64,000 bases of DNA from Trichostrongylus colubriformis. Taxonomy: Eukaryota > Nematoda > Chromadorea > Rhabditida > Trichostrongylidae. A program made the position numbers and the translations under genes. Under the pieces are notes generated by a model. It ran no database searches, was not told the DNA's origin, and saw nothing but the letters and a program-made list of their open reading frames with translations. Position 1 is the stretch's first letter. Each line of letters begins with the position of its first letter. Below are positions 11,213 to 24,020 of the stretch, piece after piece. The stretch spans positions 48,284,001-48,348,000 of the forward strand of contig OZ022256.1 of assembly GCA_963978905.1 (NCBI GenBank), read 5' to 3'.

Positions 11213-12177
11213 GTCTTCCCGCGCGCCGAGTTCATACAGTAATAATTCTTTCCACTGGATTTCTGTTGCTTGAACCGTGGTTGCTTCTCTTAGAAATACT
11301 CATGTACCGGAAGTTCTTATCAAATATCTGTTCTTATAAGTTCCTGAAAGGCGGCCCTCTGGCTCAGTTTCCTATGAATCCATCCCACAAGAACTCCCTG
11401 CACTCACCTTGTGAATGCTATCAGCAAGTGCACAATTCGCCATGCCACATTCACGTGATCGCTGTAATCAAACGGCCAACTCAAAACTTTTTCTGTTCTT
11501 GACTTTTTCTGTGTAAAGTGTGATGTATCGTCATACACAATAGAGTACCGGCAACGTTAGCGGGGCATCCATGTTCTCGAGGAGATCAGTATTAGTCTTT
11601 CTCCTGCCATCCATAGATCGCACAAAACTAGGATTACTTCCTTCTCTGAGCATTCGTTTTCTGCAGATTTCAACTATGGTTTTCCATACTTAGCTTTTTT
11701 TATGGTGCCTGAGGAACCGCGATGATGAAGTACGCGATTCTTGTGATTTGAAGGAATTTTTCCCCATGTTTCCATATCATCGAAATAATCGCTGCTTTCG
11801 CAGTTTGAATGTGAACATCCTTTTCGGAATTGCTACAAAGCTCACTATACTCTCAAACCGTAAAGTTAAGTGAACCAGACTACTGTACCAATGGACAGAT
11901 GCTTATTTGCATTTTTGCAATGCCTTAGATCCTCATAGTTTCATAACCTCTGACTTGTCGTGAAGATTTGTGGTCTTCTTCTTTGTAGAGTTTGGTGCAG
12001 CTGCTTGCTGGACTAACTTTTATCTCTGGCAAATAGTGACTATCGCGAAATCAAGTGTATGTTGCGCTCAAGGGCAGGTCACTTTATCTTCGCTCCTACA
12101 ATTTTCTTGTGATGGGATGCGGACATAATCTGTGTGAGCATGCGTCATTGTAACTGCGATTTCAAGGAACGATATGG
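11213..12177. other. No feature seen
   Basis: No exon, repeat with visible partner or structured motif was found here. Confidence 0.4.
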
Positions 12178-12350
12178 AACTGATGGGGAACAGGACAACC
12201 CACTTGGATCACCGCGCCACGTGAATCGCGCTACCACACTCGTCACATGCCTTACTGGACCCGTTGTGAATTGACAGCGCGCTACGAGGCGCAACCGCCT
12301 CCTCACGTGACCTGACCCACTCCGAGTGTCTTGACCCACACGCGTGAACG
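12178..12350. repeat. Dispersed repeat, copy 2 (partner of 6990-7185)
   Basis: Begins GAACTGATGGGGAAC and shares ordered blocks with 6990-7185. It may be an old tRNA-derived SINE; the match is too decayed to be sure. Confidence 0.35.
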
Positions 12351-13189
12351 ACTCACATCTCGTTGCCTGCAGAATGGTAGTGGAACAAGTACATTCCGAG
12401 AACTGCTTGAATGCGACTGATGCTACCATAGTCGACGAAATTCAGAGAGGGTTTTAATGTACTTTCATGATGTTTGAAGTTTCTCGTGAGCAGTGAAGCT
12501 TCGTTGGCAACTCGACCTCAAATCTGAAACCTTTGCCGTCGCTTGAATAGTATCGCGTCAGCGCCCCTCCAGTATAGGGTATGATACTTCCTTAGTGGGG
12601 ATGGGAAAATGTGGAGGCACCCTCTCCCTCCACTTCCACAAAATGACAACTTTTGAAATCCCCAGCTTTCAGACACAAAATCAAGTGGGTGCTCTATACG
12701 TGGACTGATCTTCCTTGTTCCGCTTTGCTACATGGGTTTCAAGAAATGGGACACTTTGTAACGGAAATGTGAATTTCTGGAAGGTACAGAAAGAGTATTC
12801 CTGGAGGATACAGAGAAGTCATACTTCCGCTTCGTAAAGAAGGGTCGTCAGTCTGTCAGTCATCTTGTGTCAGCTGTCACTTAACCATACTTCCGCATGT
12901 AACTGAAGGACTCAAGCATCCGGCCGAAAAACGTCTCCATGAGTTTGCGAGACATTACAGTGTTATGGTGAGTTCCTCTCGCCTGCGAGAAGTGTGTTGA
13001 GGCACACTCACCGAGAAGAAAACCCTTTTCTCTCTGTAGAGATCGGCCCGCACCTGAAAAGTCCCCGAGTCGAGGGTAAGTCAAAAAGTTGTTTTCCGGC
13101 TGGTGAATGTGGCTTGGCACCGCCCATCACTCGATGTGGTCAAGGCGTGTGCCTGTGTCTCTCCTCCGATGCTCACTCTTCACCTCCTG
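12351..13189. other. No gene seen; possible 5' remains of the following mariner
   Basis: No clear transposase motif is visible before 13190. A matching left terminal repeat for the mariner ending at 13546 was looked for and not found. Confidence 0.4.
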
Positions 13190-13546
13190 CATGACAACGT
13201 CCCAACCTTCGTACAACTTAGGATACCCACCAAAAAACCAAAGCTACCGTGGCACACCGTGCCCCATTCCCCATATTCTCCTGACCTTGTACCTCTGACT
13301 ATCACATGTTCAGACCCCTTAAGGCTTTCATAGCTAAAGACGAAACATCAACCAATTTTGATGACATTGATCAGACGGTCATCGACTTCTTCGACTCTCA
13401 GTCCCTCCAGCTCTAGGAGAAGGGGATCGCTGACCTGCCCATTAGGTGGAGCACTGTTGTGACTAATGATGAAGGTTATATTGTAAATTGTTTCATATTG
13501 CTTAACAAAGAAATACGGAACACTTCTTAAAACTTTTTCAATAGCC
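13190..13546 (+). pseudogene. Mariner transposase C-terminal remnant
   Basis: The + strand reads LLHDNVPTF, then PWHTVPHSPYSPDL, then after frame changes DYHMFRPLKAF-like, DDIDQTVIDFFDSQ and KGIADLPIRW, the ordered C-terminal blocks of mariner transposases including the HDN and SPDL signatures. There are at least two shifts and a stop (QL*EKGIADL). The element's right terminal repeat ends CAATAGCC at 13546 next to TA 13547-13548. The 5' half is missing or unrecognisable. Confidence 0.7.
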
Positions 13547-13548
13547 TA

Positions 13549-15194
13549 ATAATTGATTTCGAGCTCCTGAAAATTGCATGAGCCGAGGTACTGCAAGTGC
13601 AGCAATGCCGGAAGACTTTCCAATTACGAAAAGAGGTCGTTGTGATGCACTTCCCGAGCAAATATAATAGATAAACGCCTTCTATTTGACCCCTTACACA
13701 GACATCCACGGGAACGTCTCTCGCTCAAGAGCAAGCAGACGTTCGCCGACTTTCTCTATACATCCGGACTTTTAACAGCTGGTCAGCTGCTAGGTCTATT
13801 CGTCCGAGGTAACACATGAGAGGTACATGAAAGGGCTTCCGCCAGGCGTATAATTTCTATGGCGCGTCTGTCATTTCGTGTGCCCTTCAGGAATTCGTGG
13901 ATAATGCGAGACCAAGACTTATAAAGTGGAGTGCTGAGTGAATGGGAAGAAATGATAAGTGCCGGCATAAGCTCGAATTGCTTACGAATGAAATCCTGGA
14001 CAGGCTTCGGCCCGAGCCGAAGAAAGCTTCGGATCAGTGACCCTCAGTTTTACATTGCTAGGACCAAGGCTCGGGCTGGAGAACAAAAACAGAGTCTTCT
14101 TCATGAGCCAGGCTTTTCAGGATATCTCAGTGGGCTAGCGGACACCCAAATGCTGTCGCATCGCTAAATGGAGGGAGCATGCACGAGGTGCTAGAGTGGG
14201 CTCAGAGGGGGTTGGGAATCACGTGGAATGCAAAAGCTCTGAGTTGTGGGGAGACCACAGTGCTCACAAAACTGACTACCATGGCAAATTGATATTCTTG
14301 AGAATAATTTCACTACAATTCGCTATAATTTTCCGTAGGCTTCTGTGAGTAGGTTCCATGGAGAAGGTGTTCAGTACAATTTATCACTTTGAATCGCTTC
14401 AATGTCTCCGCCTGCTATGAAACTCAGGATTTTTCGAGAAGGATTTTGACTGCACCGGCGCCACAAAAGTCGCCTTGGTCCTAACACGAACGGAGAGGCA
14501 ATGGGAATAATAGCCACGTAGCTGGCTTCAAATCTTTTTTAGCTTACCTTGCTCTTTATTTAGAGGAGCACTTTTTATTTCATCTGTTCGAATATAAATA
14601 ACATCTCGATATACAAATATAAATAAATATACATAGTCAGACTAGTTTGAGAGAATAGAGCATAATTTTTGGCGTAGGTTGGATCTTTAAAAGGAAAATA
14701 TTTTATGAGTTTGCAAAAACTTTCCTTCAGCTTAATATAATGAGAGATCAAGGGTTGATTGCTCTAGCACTATTATTCTTCTCACTTCGTCGCCTATTCT
14801 TATGAATACTTGATCCCCTTGAATGTATCACATTGCAGTTTTACAATGATTTTACTGGTTTACTGTGAGCAACGAGCGACGAACAATCGCACGATCGTAT
14901 GACAGTGGAAACATCATAAAGATTTTGAGAATGATTGCACAGCGCTAATGCGCTAATGTATGTCTGTGAAGAAGGGTTAAGCAACCGGTTAGGAGGGTGG
15001 GTGGTCGTACCTTCAGAGGCCAGCGATAAGCACTGGAATCTGAATTTTCAATAAGCAGATGAGAAGCGAAGGGTATTCCACTAAATCCATGTGACAAAGT
15101 GTAGAATAAATATCTGTCTGCCTCATGAAAGGATGTATAGCAATAAACACATTGCATCTATGCAATGCGGCAACAGTTACTGGCACTGTAGAGG
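13549..15194. other. No feature seen
   Basis: Short frames on both strands at 13780-14170 have no recognised motif. From 14530 the sequence turns AT-rich with ATAAATA runs. Confidence 0.4.
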
Positions 15195-15540
15195 TCAAAA
15201 AAGGGGGTTCGTACACGGTCGCCGTAGAGGGGCGGGCCGTATTGAAGCCCCTATTTTCCTCTACACCTAGGAGTGCCCGGGTGACAGTTGGGACACACGA
15301 ATCTAGGCTGTGACCCTTGCAGCCTGTGACCTTTGCCCTGTGACATGAATAATTCAGACAATTTGACTATACAACGGAACAGACTTGCAAGGAGGACGCG
15401 ATTTACATGAACAAATTGTCTGAATTATTTAAGGCTTAGGTCAAAGGTCACAGGCTGTTACAGGGTCACGGCCTAGATTCGTGTGTCCCAACCTACACCC
15501 AGGAGTGCCCTGGTCACGGCTCCAAGGAAGTCGCGGTGCC
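15195..15540. repeat. Twin G-run repeat, copy interrupted by a MITE
   Basis: Before the inserted MITE: AAAAGGGGGTTCGTA, then GAGGGGCGGGCCGTA, then ATTTTCCTCTACACCTAGG. After the MITE the AGGAGTGCCCTGG end of the same repeat continues. The intact relative at 53143-53233 reads straight through the site (ACACCTGGGAGTGCCCTG). Confidence 0.6.
15279..15500. mobile_element. MITE family A, copy 1, 10 bp target duplication
   Basis: A 222 bp element starts GGGTGACAGTTGGGACACAC and ends with the complement GTGTCCCAACCTACACCC. AGGAGTGCCC is repeated at 15269-15278 and 15501-15510. A second copy lies at 41834-42057. Inverted termini starting with G and a 9-10 bp duplication point to a Mutator-like (MULE) non-autonomous element. 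Confidence 0.85.
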
Positions 15541-15607
15541 ACAAATATCTTGACGCCTTTATTCTGAATTCTCCGCGAGTGGAAAGCAGTGGCCATTGGG
15601 TCTTTAA

Positions 15608-15835
15608 GGGTGTGTGCAGATATGACAGCGAATCGCGTGGCCGCCCGCGGCGGGTGTGAGTGCCAGTGGCGGGGCATGGCAGCCTTCAAGCAAGGCAATG
15701 TGGCATGGGTGGAAGCGCAGAAGTGACGCAGCCACGCTCTGCCTGGCTACCAAGAGCAGTCGATTCGCACGTCGTACTGGGGGCGCCGCGAGTGAAACGC
15801 CGCAAATGGATTCGCTGTCATATCTGCACACACCC
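15608..15835. mobile_element. MITE with GGGTGTGTGCAG termini
   Basis: The inverted ends read GGGTGTGTGCAGATATGACA and its complement at 15835. GTCTTTA stands just outside both ends (15600-15606 and 15837-15843), so a short target duplication is likely though offset by a base. The GC-rich interior partly resembles the PIF-like MITEs at 54514 and 61160. Confidence 0.75.
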
Positions 15836-18800
15836 AGTCTTTAGTGACCTAATCCAATTCGAATGTCCTGCCGCACTCCGCTCAGTTACTACGTTGATAG
15901 CGAAGACTACGCGAAGTCTTGCTGGTGGAAGTATTGTGGACAATAACTAATCTCCAAATGTCCCAGCACAAGTGTTCAAGGAACGCTGAATGCTCTGCTC
16001 TATTCTTCCTTTTTTCATGATGCTTTAGCAAATACAATCTACAATGTAAACCTTTCTGCTGGGTAGGTCTGTCTTCTTTTTTTTTCTCTTCGGGTTCTGC
16101 AGTCAACGGCACAAGCGCGTGCAGGAACATTGATGTGATCGTCGAACTCTTGTTTCAACGATGATTCGCCTTCAATCATTAGAAAACTCAAAAACGTCGT
16201 GTGCTAATGGAATAGCATTGAGTGTTCACGTACGGCTGCAAAATGCACGTTCATATGCGTCTGTCAAGTTGGCATTCGGGAAATCGGGCACAAATAAGTC
16301 TCTTCAAGTTCCTGCCATCCTATATGTTAGGGTAAGGATGGTCTATCCCTCCAAATAATCCCGTTTTTTCATCCACACACCCCCACTTCAACGAATCGGT
16401 ACTCTCTGAAAAACGCTTTGATGACTTGGCTCTCTTGATATAAGGTGATTGAATATTTCAATTTGAATTAGCTGCTTGCTCTTGTAGTCCGCTTAGGCAT
16501 TCTTCAGAGCTCGCGATTCAGGCGTATCGTTCACCCAATTGATATGTATCTTTTTACTTCAGCCTAAATCGTGCAAATACGAACTCTGAACAATACCCTA
16601 TTAGATCCTGTGTCGTACCACCCAGATAAGTTCTGCCAGGAATTACAACAGTTATACCTGTTGGAAGGTGAGTGAGTGAGATATGGACCCGTTTTAAGAA
16701 AGAATATACGCTTGAGTGTGCAGATTGACCTTTCAAAAAGCGATAGGGAAAATTCGGAGGAACAGTGAAAAATGTAGTGAATATGAAAGTCAAGGTGCGT
16801 AGTAATTCGACGGCAAAAAAGCAGAAGGAATCGGTCAGAGACCCGAGAAATAGGAGCTCCTTCCACCCGTTTATCCTCGACGCGGACGACCTTTCCGTCC
16901 AGAGGTAGGTAGTCCGGACTGTACTTCCATTGGCATGTTGCTAAATAAACACAAGGGAACGTTTGAAAATACGACAGCATCTATTTTCAGAGTGAGCTTC
17001 AAGGTAAAACTGCGAGAGCGTGTCGCAGTACACTCGATCCTGCCGCATGTCCTTGTCCGCTCTCATCGTATCCAACCAAGAATTACGTTGTCTGAGTGCG
17101 GTCTCTGTCATTCAAAGGTGTCAGCTGTTGACCGTTACGCCGTCCTGCAGCTTGTGGCGCGCTTTTCGACGGGGTTTCGCCATATTTCCATGTGAGTGAC
17201 TTCCTTCAGGGATTTTCCGATAACCATATTGTCCCTAATGATGTCATTAAAAATTCCTCCGGGATGCTGGATGGACGAATGAAGGAGTTCCTTCTCCGTC
17301 TAGTCTAGGCTTAGGCAAGAACAGCGTCCACAGAGAGGTGTCCCCCCCCCCCATTTCATTGCAATAGCACTCTTTTTCACTGAGTAATGTGTGAAGTAAA
17401 TTGCCTCTGCCCGCTGATAGTTTTCCCAGAACCCAGGTGCACTAGTCTTGATGACGCTTACGCACTCTGCTGTGAAATTACGCTTGAACTGGTAAGGGTG
17501 GTAAAGTCATTTGTTCAAGCACCTGTTCTTCATACTCTTCTTTTTTCATTCTAGGAAATTCTGAGTTAGCAGTCCTGAAGGCGTTGAGTTGTTGATCAGT
17601 CAGAAAAAGAAAAAGGATTGTACCTAAAATTACAGTACATATTTTCTTGTGAAAATCTTTTATATGTGGTAGATCCCGTACAGCGCATTTTTGCGCTTTC
17701 GTAGTATTGTTGAAAAGTGAGGAATATGGTCTGTTCAAAAGAAAGTTACACGAAGAAATAAGTTTCTCTGTTACCCATACATTTATGTTGCATTTGCTTG
17801 ACAAGAGCTGCTTGTAAAGTTCTACGCGAAAAAGTGAGAATCCGGCTAAGTCACAGCATCAATGTGACGGATGGAGGAGCGGGATCTCCAATGGGTGCCA
17901 CGCCCCGTCGTCCACGGGGGTCGGAGCCGCAGAGTGGACTATTCACGCAACTTTCTGCTCCCCATCCGCGTCTTCGTCGCCTACTTTGAAGGGTTGTATC
18001 TTCGCAGCATTCTCACTTTTTCGCGTGAAACTTTGCATGAGACCCTTATTAAGCAAAAGCAACATAAACATATGGGTAATAGAAAAACTCATTTTTCCGT
18101 GCACCATTCCTTAATGGCAGTGGAACACGTAGAGTATCCGATAACCACTCACTCGTAATATATTGAACGCGCTTCTCCCCTTCAATGAGCCAGCTACCAG
18201 TTTTGACCGAATAACCTCTCCTCTCTCACGCTTCTCACGTCCTCTGACTTCAAATGAACCAAAGAACGTTGCTTGGAGCTCAGAAATGAGATTGGTACTT
18301 TTTGTTTTACCGTCTCCTAATTCCTACTCATTCAGAAATGAAAAAGAGGTGGGATTCCATTGAAGATGTTTGACTCCACCAAGCCTTGACGTTTTGCGGT
18401 ATCTGAGTCGTTCCTGCTCAGGTTTTGTGCTATGTGACTGCCTCTCACTAAATCATGGTAGCTTCTTAGCCGCCTCATGCTGAAAGAACAGCTACAAGAG
18501 ATTCCACCTAGTGCTTTCAGAATGATTGATTAACGATGGGCATTCAACCCCTTTGATGTGTTATTCCAAACATTTCTCTCGGAAAAATGACCCTGCTAAA
18601 AAAAACCCCATCAAAGCGGAACAAATGGCAGTGTTGGGAGAGATAGAATGGCGATAGGACATGAATCAACATCGTTTTTCGGGAAATATCAGGAACGATA
18701 CCAGGATTCACATGCCCACACATCGGAGAATAACGACCATGAATTATTTTCACATACATATTGACGAAATGTTAAACGCATGTTTACAAAGTCACAAACA

Positions 18801-18868
18801 AATTTTTTGTTGATTGGCTCCTTACTTCTAGTTTACCGCCAATCTGACATCTTACAAGACATGTCTTC
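15836..18868. other. No supported gene; one 11 bp poly-C run
   Basis: No exon or paired repeat was recognised. An uninterrupted C run lies at 17342-17352. The GC-rich stretch near 17870-17990 has no identified relative in the window. Confidence 0.4.
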
Positions 18869-19392
18869 TAACCCATAACGGACGGTGCACCACATGGTTA
18901 CTCCCAACATTTAAATCTAGTTTTGTAATGTTTCCAAAAAACCAATTATACACGTATACACTACAAGTATTGAAGAATAACATATATTTCCAGGACCGGT
19001 GCAGCGCAAATTTTCAACAAACATTATGCGAGTAACTTCAAATGCAATCCTTTCTAGTTGTACAAACAAATGACAACAATTGTTTTTAGTTACAATCAAT
19101 AATCCATTAGAGTCCGTAGACTCCGTTTCCCATTTGGAAACCCTCGCGCTCATCTTACTACTCGAAATGCAAAACTTTTTTGCAGTAATAGGTAGAAAGA
19201 AGTACCGCGTATAACAGCATGAGGTGATACCACTACACAGTGATGACCTTTTTATCAGTAGCAACTGCATAAAAAGGTTACAAAAATGACTCAATTTAAA
19301 AATTGGTGAAAGATTTGATTAAAAAACGGCGCAAAAACGCCGCCGTCCGTTATGGGTTGCGTGGCCATGTGGCGCACCGTCCGTTATGGTTA
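18869..19392. mobile_element. TIR element, ~0.52 kb, CATAACGGACGGTGC ends
   Basis: The left end reads ACCCATAACGGACGGTGCAC; the right end is its complement, closing at 19390. TA lies at both borders (18869-18870, 19391-19392). A second right-type end (CCGTCCGTTATGGG) sits about 35 bp inside, so the right terminus is doubled. A 125-codon frame on the - strand (19294-18917) spans most of the interior but shows no known domain. Confidence 0.7.
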
Positions 19393-20420
19393 AGGAACTT
19401 TTGGAAAGGTTTTTTTTGCATCATGATGTGTACGTGTACGAAACATATAGTAACTGACATACATTTTTTTGAGCGGCCTCACGAACGCCAGAAAAGGAGA
19501 GAAGAAAAAATTTCCGAAACAGCTATTTTGACGCATTCATAGTGTGGCGAACCCCTTGTAGAGCTGAGTACGTGCAGATTTGGAGGAGCTCTCCATTTGA
19601 AATGCAAAGGAATAAAAATTAAATGGAGAATTTCCGAACTTGTGTCAAACTCTCGACTGGGTCTGAAATTTGTCCCTGAAAGTAGCTCGACTCCTGGAGC
19701 ACGAATATCTCATCTATTCCGCGAAAAATGTCTCGCTCATGCAGAAATTCGGAAGCCTTAAAAGCAGTGGATGCGGTGATTCGTTCCATCGCTGAGAATG
19801 AAACTGAATTTGTTAAACAGTGCCACGGTGTGGAAAAAAGGAAACACCCGAGGCTCGGAAAGGATTGTATGCCCATTTTTCGTTGGGCCTTTCCATTGAA
19901 TTTTCGATCGGAATCATTCTGATGTGTGATATGTGGCAGTCAGCTGCAGCATATCGTTGTTTTCCAATAAATTGTCTTTGTGAGCAGTGAAATGAGTGTG
20001 ACCGCTGCTTTCAGAAGACGAAGAAGAAGTAGGCAAGAGGGTGGCAGTGAGTGCCTTCAGTACTATTATAACCATGCACTTAATTTTCTTTAATCGTATT
20101 AGTAGAGGCTTTCTAGTGATGATTTGCTCTATTAGCACCTCTTTGAGGCTAGCCACCCATCAAACCATTAGGTAATCAGACCCTATGAATCACTCTTTAA
20201 AGTTTTCATTCCTCCCAGTCGTACTATGCCTTACGAAGTGTCAAAACCCTTTGAAAGAAACTTTCCGTGTACTGAACACTATCCCTGGTAGTGAATATGT
20301 TACGGTATGCGACGAATTTTTATCTGTCATATAAATTGTGCACAAAGGTCAAAGTGATGGCTGGAAGCACGATGATTACGTTCGACGTCATCGTCGTGAG
20401 TTATGTAAATTTACACGATC
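19393..20420. other. No feature seen
   Basis: Only short, overlapping frames on opposite strands; no motif, splice pattern or repeat partner found. Confidence 0.4.
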
Positions 20421-20535
20421 GCAGATTGATTGAAAAAGAGATAAAAGCAGTCAAGTCAAAGTCCATGTCAATATCGTTGATTGCACATCGAAAAAGCGAT
20501 AGAAGCATGCAAGTCAAAGTCCATGTTAATATCGT
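20421..20535. repeat. 57 bp tandem duplication
   Basis: Copy 1 (20421-20477) and copy 2 (20479-20535) share GAAAAAG-GATA-AAGCA and the exact block CAAGTCAAAGTCCATGT followed by AATATCGT. Confidence 0.7.
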
Positions 20536-23500
20536 CATCGATCCCTTGACATTTGCATGTGAAACGTCGCATTTTGGGTAGACATTTATCAAATCGCCCA
20601 ACTGTATTTTGTGGAGCTATTCTTGGTATACTCTCAAGGGAGGGCAGCAGCATTCAGGAACGCATCGAGCAAACGGCAGAGAGAAACCGTCCATGAATCA
20701 CAGAATGTGCCGTACAAATTCACGTGGTGCACTTGTGGTGCCTAGCGTGGACTTCACGGAACTCGCAAAAAACGCTCGCCGTCTTAAAGGATGAGAGTGA
20801 AAGTTTTAGCTAGAGACGTGCAGTCTGCATACATACGTGACTCTTTCCTTCTCGCTGAGTCCCTGTTTCTTGCACTGAACTATGATCGACAAGCTGCAAC
20901 TGAATTCCAACGAGTGCAGAAGGCTGATTAATCATTGATAAAGCAGATATCATGGGCTCTTCATGTTTCGTCTATGCGAATGAGTGATATTTTCTACATA
21001 GTACCGGACATTTTGAGGTGTGGGTTTACTAAAGACAGGTCGTACTATGACCCCAGTGCACCTAGAGCAATTAACGGCTTTCTTCGAACACAAATGATTT
21101 GGGGTATGAGGATGAGCGCCCTGGATTGTTCTGGGACAACCCACAAAGGACCTCAATGAAATTTGAAGCTTCAATTGCATAGTACATCATAGGATTTTTA
21201 CTTCCTCTTTCTTCTCCTTGTATAGTATACCGCACCCGCAGCACTGCAGTTCAGCAGCAATCACATCTGGTAATTTCACAAAATTTTGTAGACAATATTG
21301 CATGTATTAATTATTGATTGCTATAGGTTATTATTTATTGTTATTTCTTATTAAGTATTTTTGCTATTCCCCCACCCCTTCCCCCTGAAGCACTACGATA
21401 TGACCCTACTCTCCCGAGAATTGCCGTCTGCGACTTTATCCTGAAAAGGTGTCGGCGACTCGTGGGAAGAGGATTAACTTGTAATCTTTTTAACATTTGC
21501 CAAAAATTACCGAAAGTTTCATTTTGCACCAGGTTTGTTTTCCATCCTCCTCCTACTAATTTTCTAAGCCGTTTAACCCTTCGTCGGGCGAAAAAAAACA
21601 TGCGACTTTTCGGAAGAATCCCCCTCCATCTTCCCTGTAGTAATCCCTTGCTTGATCCTGCCCGTCTCCTCCATCGATTCAACTCCTGGCAAAAAATTAT
21701 AAGAATTGTAGTTTGCGTTTCGCAGTTTTAAGTATGACGAAGCACTGCTCGCTTCGGTTGCTTAGCGATCAGAGCCACAGGAAAGTGGGAAACGAAGATT
21801 CGCCTTTTCGCAGTCCCTGATCAATCTGTCTACACCAACTATTCACGAAATGATTCAGCGATTCTAGTAATCGAACGCTCCGTGCAGAGAAGAACTCACG
21901 GCATAATATTAGTTTGAAGGTGTTACTTGATACGTGGTTGGTGCAATTGTGCAGTTTTCAGGAAATCTGATACCCCCTTCTGTTCAGTGTTCACTCAATT
22001 TATTAGAAACTACTGCTGAGGAGAAAGGGCAAACAGTTTTAAAAAACGTTTTCAGTCAGCACTGACTAGTGTCTGTCCAATAGGCTTTCTTTGAAATCAT
22101 TCATAATGCTGATTGAATTAGCTCTTTGGAGGCTATCGATCTGTTCTCGTCTGGTTTTATACTTTTTCTCAGGCGTGTGATTAGCTACTTGGCCCGTTCT
22201 CACAGCTGCAGAACACGCTACAAAGACAAGTTCCCATCGTCTTCAGAGAGAGCGTATCCTGCCGTCTGCAGCTGCTATTTTCAGCAACTCATTTTGCCTA
22301 TCTTTTTTGTGCCGATTGTCCCTGTTCTAGCCGGTCAGCGTCTGCATGACGAAAGGCTGAGATAATTTCATTGGAGAAGAAAAGTCAAAGACAAGAGGAC
22401 GTTTAGGCTCTTGAGTACGTTTTCGTTTTCTCCTGTCACTACCACTCACTGGTCAGTAAGAACTGGATCGACTGCTTCTTTCGTCAGCGAATACACACGG
22501 ATTACTTTTGCAAGCCATTCTCTGCTCAAGATGAGTGACTCACGGCGATTAGGGGGAAATACACGAGAAAGAGGGGAGCGCTAGGTTCACTGCGGTAACC
22601 CTCACCCAATTGCTCCGCTGGGATTTTTTCGTGAATCTTCTCATTCTATACAAGATTCCTTTTATAAGATTTTTATGATTCATGATTACTATATATGTAT
22701 GTATATATAGATATATATAGATAAATAAATAAATAAGTATATATAAATATAATTTATAAGATTCTCATATTTCTCATCATCTTCTCATCTTCATTGGTCA
22801 TCCTATCATTTTCGGGTCTGCGAACTGAAGGGAATTGATAGAGAGGTGAATGAAGGTGGGAATTTGGGAAAACTAAAATTCGTTGGGCCAAGATCAACAG
22901 GCGCATCTCCTCCATCCTAATTGTTTGTCCCAGCTCTCCATCAGCCCCCTCAAATACAGTATCCGGTTGCTCCTTTGTTTTCAAAACGTTCCCTTACAAC
23001 TCATCAAAGCCATCGTTCCTCCCGTGGCATTTTGTTTCCACGGCCCATTCCTTTCCGTTCATGAAAAGATTAAGAGATTGGGTCACAATCTCCTCTTTCA
23101 AGCACAGTAGAAGGTGCAACATGCAGTATAAAATTTTCGGCTTTAAACAATCATTTTTGTGGATGCGCCATGCATTCTATTTAGCTCCGTCCAGAATCAT
23201 AGTGGCAGATGAATGCGAACTCACCAATACAGCCACTTACTGGAGCCAGCCGATGCTTTTATCCTCTCAGGGATCCGGTACCATCCACTAACCCCGGCGA
23301 TGAAAGACTTGATTCGTCTGAGAGCATATATGCGGTATTTGATCCCGCCTATATGAACGCCACTTGTTACCACATCACCTCTGCCTCTCAGGCACAACGT
23401 GGTTTTTGTTTTTATTATTACTTTTTGCATTTTATATTTGATTAATGTAATTATCCCCCATTGCAACCTGAGTCTCTAACGGGCTTTACATTGGAAAATA

Positions 23501-23642
23501 GTAATTTCATTTTCGGACATTCAGATCTGGTGGGCATGCTCACTACGCGGGCCTTAACTCTTATATGAGAAGAATCTAGCCTTATAGTAAGTCGCTGCTA
23601 TATACTGAGTTACTTATTTATCTCATAAATTTATTTTATTAA
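20536..23642. other. No supported gene; AT microsatellite
   Basis: An impure TATATA/GATAAATA microsatellite lies at about 22687-22760. A 114-codon frame on + (21350-21731) faintly recalls retroelement polyprotein (LLHRFNSWQKIIRIVV) but is not assigned. Nothing else is supported. Confidence 0.4.
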
Positions 23643-23857
23643 TTACAAAGGTGCTGAGTTATGGGCAAAAAATATGGCCTGGAACGCGGTTCAAACGCTG
23701 TTAAGCCATGACAAATATACTATTTAAAAGCTGAAAGAAGGTGAAAATGGTCTCGATGGTGTAATGGATTAGCATATCTGCCCAGAAGGAATAGAGTGCA
23801 AGTTCGAGTCTCTCCCAAGACCAAAGTTCTGCCCATTATTCAGTATCCTTGTGACAA
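23643..23857. repeat. TIR element with tRNA-like core, copy 2
   Basis: The left end (TTACAAAGGTGCTGAGTTAT) and the right end (complement of TTGTCACAAGGATACTGAAT) are inverted relatives of the element at 8831-8934. Between them lies a 74 nt tRNA-like segment. Confidence 0.6.
23749..23822 (+). ncRNA. tRNA-like segment (probable pseudo-tRNA or SINE head)
   Basis: GGTCTCG at the start pairs with CAAGACC at the end at six of seven positions. TGGTGTAATGGATTAGCA is an excellent A box and AAGTTCGAGTC a good B box. Total length, 74 nt, is that of a tRNA. The anticodon stem and T stem do not pair well, so this is a decayed tRNA or the head of a tRNA-derived SINE and not a working tRNA gene. Confidence 0.6.
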
Positions 23858-23895
23858 CATTTGCATCGCGGGCTGTGGCGATAATCAGCAGCTAA

Positions 23896-24018
23896 CAATA
23901 ATCAAAACTCAAAAATTAGTTATTTACGCATTTACCTTTTCAACCATTTGTTTATTTATATACTATGCGTTATTAACTATATTATTTAGGGGCACCATGA
24001 ACAGTGAAAGGCAAATAT
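23896..24018. repeat. Direct repeat left of mariner palindrome
   Basis: TTTGTTTATTTAT-TACT, then ATTATTTAGGGGCACCATGAACA, recurs in the same orientation at 24690-24800 on the other side of the mariner remnant. Confidence 0.6.
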
Positions 24019-24020
24019 TA

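Noticed and set aside
21350..21731. BEL/Pao retroelement fragment on +
   Set aside because: Only a vague similarity (HRFNSWQKIIRIVV); no catalytic motif seen.
23749..23822. Functional tRNA gene
   Set aside because: Acceptor stem and boxes fit, but the anticodon and T stems do not pair and the unit lies inside a TIR repeat.
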